DNA of 64,000 nucleotides, taken from the NCBI RefSeq assembly GCF_000001735.4, contig NC_003070.9, forward strand, positions 2,790,001-2,854,000, given 5' to 3'. This DNA is from Arabidopsis thaliana (lineage: Eukaryota > Streptophyta > Magnoliopsida > Brassicales > Brassicaceae). A program made the position numbers and the translations under genes. The stretch's first letter is position 1. Each line of letters opens with the position of its first letter. The notes under the pieces were generated by a model that had not been told where the DNA came from, made no database searches, and was given only the letters and a program-made list of their open reading frames with translations. This document shows positions 61,301 through 64,000 of this stretch, one piece after another.

Positions 61301-62016
61301 TGGTCTAGGTGGACTACCATGGGTTATTATGTCTGAGGTATTTGTTTTTTTTTTTATTTTAAACTAGAAATATTTCATAATGTAATCATTATCTTTTTTT
61401 TTTTTTGGACAACAATTTATTCATTATCTATGGCAGGTGTTTCCGGTGAATGTGAAAATTACCGCCGGTAGTCTTGTAACAGTGTCAAACTGGTTTTTCA
61501 GTTGGATTATCATTTTCAGTTTTAATTTCATGATGCAATGGAGTGCTTTCGGTAAATTTCTATCCATTAATTTGACATTTTTGTTTCTTCAGAATATTAC
61601 ACATCTAACACAAAAATGCTTTATTTCGACAGTATTTAATAATTATTACAATAAAATGAAAATAAATAAATAAACAAACAACCAGCTCTTAAAATTGTTT
61701 AAAGAGTATAGGGTTATGTATAATCAAATCATGGTAAATATATCTTTTAAATTATTAAAAATACTAAAACGGGAAGATTAGAGAATTTTATGTTAGGAAT
61801 GTCCCCTCGAATTAATATTTTCATTATATAATAACTTAGATATGAAATTAAAGAGAATGATTATATAGTTATTTTGTTTTATTGGAATTTGCAGGAACAT
61901 ATTTCATATTTGCTGGAGTTTCTCTGATGTCATTCGTATTTGTATGGACTTTGGTGCCTGAGACGAAAGGCCGAACACTTGAAGATATTCAACAATCACT
62001 AGGCCAACTTTCATAA
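58374..62016 (+). CDS. ERD6-like sugar transporter (MFS), 18 exons, 464 aa
   Basis: Twelve-helix major-facilitator monosaccharide carrier of the ERD6-like group, expected on the tonoplast, where family members export sugars from the vacuole. Exons: 58374-58505, 58737-58799, 58911-59000, 59130-59189, 59288-59353, 59460-59525, 59610-59685, 59796-59860, 59952-60044, 60137-60217, 60477-60561, 60679-60722, 60815-60877, 60969-61028, 61117-61170, 61278-61337, 61437-61551, 61895-62016. Motifs: [12 protein letters not shown] after helix 2, [27 protein letters not shown] after helix 6, [10 protein letters not shown] after helix 8, [10 protein letters not shown], and [12 protein letters not shown] after helix 12. 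I expect At1g08890. All exons join in phase. Confidence 0.94.
60576..60598 (+). repeat. Poly-A tract in intron 11 of the ERD6-like gene
   Basis: An unbroken run of about 23 A follows the exon 11 donor by about a dozen bases. It is a length-variable microsatellite or slippage site, with no sign of a retroposon beside it. Confidence 0.7.
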
Positions 62017-62477
62017 ATCCAAAGTTGATTCTTTACTCCACAATGCCAGACATTGTTCTTTTATGTTACATTTATAAGTCATGTATTATCCGATTTGGAG
62101 GGGGGGGATATGGATTTCCGAATTTTTTTACTTTGATAAATTTTGTCAATATATTTTGTTGACAGAAAAAAGAATAATCAATATACTGTATGTGGTATTA
62201 TTCTAACAATATTTTTTAAACGTATAATATGATTATGTACCAATATTTATAACCATATCATATGATTATGTACTTTTGTAAAAAAAATTCACACCCCACT
62301 TAAAACTTGGTTACTACTAATTGGATCTTGCAACTCAATTTTCTAAATCGCATTACAAAATACTGAATGAGCAAATTAATAAAAGATTAGTCAAATGTGA
62401 CAACGACCAATGAGGCATGGCCAAATAAAAGCTTGAAGAGACTATTCAAAGTTAAGGATAAGAATCAAAGAAAGAAG
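62017..62477. other. Spacer between the two ERD6-like genes
   Basis: 3'UTR of the first gene, an AT-rich spacer with a G-run at about 62,099-62,107, then the duplicated promoter block at 62,402-62,435. The open frame before 62478 starts with GTG and is not a likely start. Confidence 0.5.
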
Positions 62478-64000
62478 ATGGAATCTGAAAGACTCGAATC
62501 ACATCTTCTGAATAAGCAAGAAGAAGAAGCTTCTTCCTTCACTTCTGGTCTTCTTCTCAGCACATCCGTCGTTGTCGCTGGATCCTTCTGTTATGGCTGC
62601 GCCGTGAGATCTCTTCCTTTCTCTCTCAATTTGCTATCCACTGATTTTGGATATTACAGTTTTAGAATCCTAATTTCTTCGTGCATAATTTTCATAACTA
62701 TAACATACTTTGTAGATGTCATATTCGTCGCCTGCTCAGTCCAAAATCATGGAAGAACTGGGACTTTCCGTTGCAGATGTAAGCCCACCTGTGTTCAATG
62801 TTCATCATATAGATCAAAATCATTTTTTTCTTTTAAGACTCTCAAACCGGTTCAATAAACCAGACCAGTAACCCGGTTTGAATGGTCTACTTCTATGTTG
62901 GCCAGTATTCGTTTTTCACTTCGGTAATGACATTAGGAGGAATGATTACCGCCGTGTTCAGCGGTAAAATCTCTGCTCTCGTTGGTCGTCGACAGGTAAT
63001 TAGTTATTACTGTTGGACCGGTTCCGGTTTATCTTTTGAATTTTTTTGGATCTTCTATGATGACGTCATTCTTTATGCGTTTTGATTTATTCGTCTGTTG
63101 ATATCTCAGACAATGTGGATCTCAGATGTTTGCTGTATTTTTGGTTGGCTCGCTGTAGCGTTTGCACATGTTTGTTTCTCCAAATCTCCCTGTTTAAAAC
63201 TTTCTATATATTTATCTACTCAAATTTTGTGTTAAAAAGTTAACATGTTATTTACTGTGATTATGTGTAGGATATTATAATGCTTAATACTGGACGACTC
63301 TTCTTGGGGTTTGGGGTTGGTCTCATTAGTTATGTGGTAATTAACTTTCTCTCCCCTTTTCATTTAGACAAAATTTCTAGTCCTTTATTAGAGTGTTAAT
63401 GTCGTATTACTCCATTTTATTTATAAAATAAATAGGTTCCTGTGTATATAGCAGAAATTACACCCAAAACATTTCGTGGAGGATTTTCTTATTCCAATCA
63501 GGTAAATAACAAATAGAGACACAATATCAAATAACTTATAGTAATATCTTTCAATAAATTCATAAGCAAAATATTTATTGTCATCTTGCGTTTGAACTTG
63601 CAGCTTCTACAATGTCTTGGGATTTCACTCATGTTCTTCACCGGAAACTTTTTCCATTGGCGAACATTAGCTCTTTTAAGTAACCATATTTTTCTCATCT
63701 GAACTATCTTAATAATAAGATTTGTACTTGAGTCATATTCCTAGACTAATTCTTGATATTCAATCTACGATCGACTAGGTGCAATCCCAAGTGCTTTCCA
63801 AGTGATATGTTTATTTTTTATTCCTGAATCTCCTAGATGGCTGGTATGTTTAACACTTTCAGTTGTTTTATTACTATTTTATAATTAATTTACTGGTATA
63901 GTACTATAAGCACGATTTACATATTAATGTTCCTCTCTTAATTAGGCGATGTATGGTCAAGATCAAGAGCTTGAAGTTTCGTTGAAAAAACTAAGGGGAG
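62478..64000 (+). CDS. Second ERD6-like sugar transporter, partial (first nine exons)
   Basis: Tandem paralogue of the gene at 58374, cut by the window end. Exons: 62478-62603, 62716-62778, 62906-62995, 63110-63169, 63271-63336, 63436-63501, 63604-63679, 63779-63843, 63946 to beyond 64000. Exon sizes from exon 2 on equal those of the first gene. The same motifs appear: [24 protein letters not shown] block, [17 protein letters not shown]. The frame is intact so far. Exon 2 differs from that of the first gene at one base in 63. I expect At1g08900. Same presumed vacuolar sugar export role. Confidence 0.92.

Overview
This window is nuclear DNA from a dicot plant. It has intron-rich genes with AT-rich GT-AG introns, AT-rich spacers and plant-only families. 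The deduced CSD1 and MYB60 proteins look identical, as far as I remember them, to the Arabidopsis thaliana proteins. The gene order (GPI8, DUF936, PRA1.E, prefoldin 4, DUF1685, MYOB1, MYB60, VAP27-2, CSD1, DNA2, uL18-like, BON3, tRNA-Ala, H2A.X, ERD6-like sugar carriers) is what I recall for the At1g08750 to At1g08900 part of chromosome 1. I therefore read it as A. thaliana, or a very close relative; the locus names are from memory and were not checked by search.

Layout. Positions 1 to about 10,450 hold a Mutator-like (MULE) element. It has a mudrA transposase on the + strand (290-3753), an F-box-family-like fragment in the middle (4627-5112), and on the - strand a DUF1985 plus Ulp1-like peptidase gene (5643-10084), the type carried by the Kaonashi class of Arabidopsis MULEs. 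Both large genes can be spliced into uninterrupted reading frames (about 915 and 1,008 aa). The Ulp1-like domain has Ser where the catalytic Cys is expected.

The rest is ordinary euchromatin with closely packed housekeeping and regulatory genes. These are GPI-anchor transamidase (11283-14392), a DUF936 protein (15478-18409), a PRA1 membrane-traffic protein (18933-19562), prefoldin subunit 4 (19925-21126, -), a DUF1685 protein (21989-22646), myosin-binding protein MYOB1 (23578-27078, -), guard-cell factor MYB60 (29279-30329, -), ER-anchored VAP27-2 (31810-34412, -), Cu/Zn superoxide dismutase CSD1 with its miR398 site (37177-39053), DNA2 nuclease-helicase with about 34 exons (39579-48369, -), an L18p/L5e-family protein (49855-50955), copine BON3 (52153-56138), tRNA-Ala(UGC) (56536-56608, -), H2A.X (57144-57676, -), and two tandem ERD6-like sugar transporters (58374-62016, and 62478 running off the end).

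There is no operon-like organisation; each gene has its own promoter. Several neighbours are divergent and probably share promoter space: PFD4/DUF1685, DNA2/uL18-like, H2A.X/ERD6-like and VAP27-2/the 35128 ORF. Less ordinary items are a decayed partial copy of VAP27-2 just upstream of that gene, a miR398 site split by a 5'UTR intron, a GC-AG intron in DNA2, a repeat-built segment in MYOB1, an overlapping upstream ORF in the DUF936 gene, and near-identity of one exon between the two sugar transporters. I found no wholly new system. The transposon-borne genes and the VAP27-2 fragment are the parts most worth a second look.
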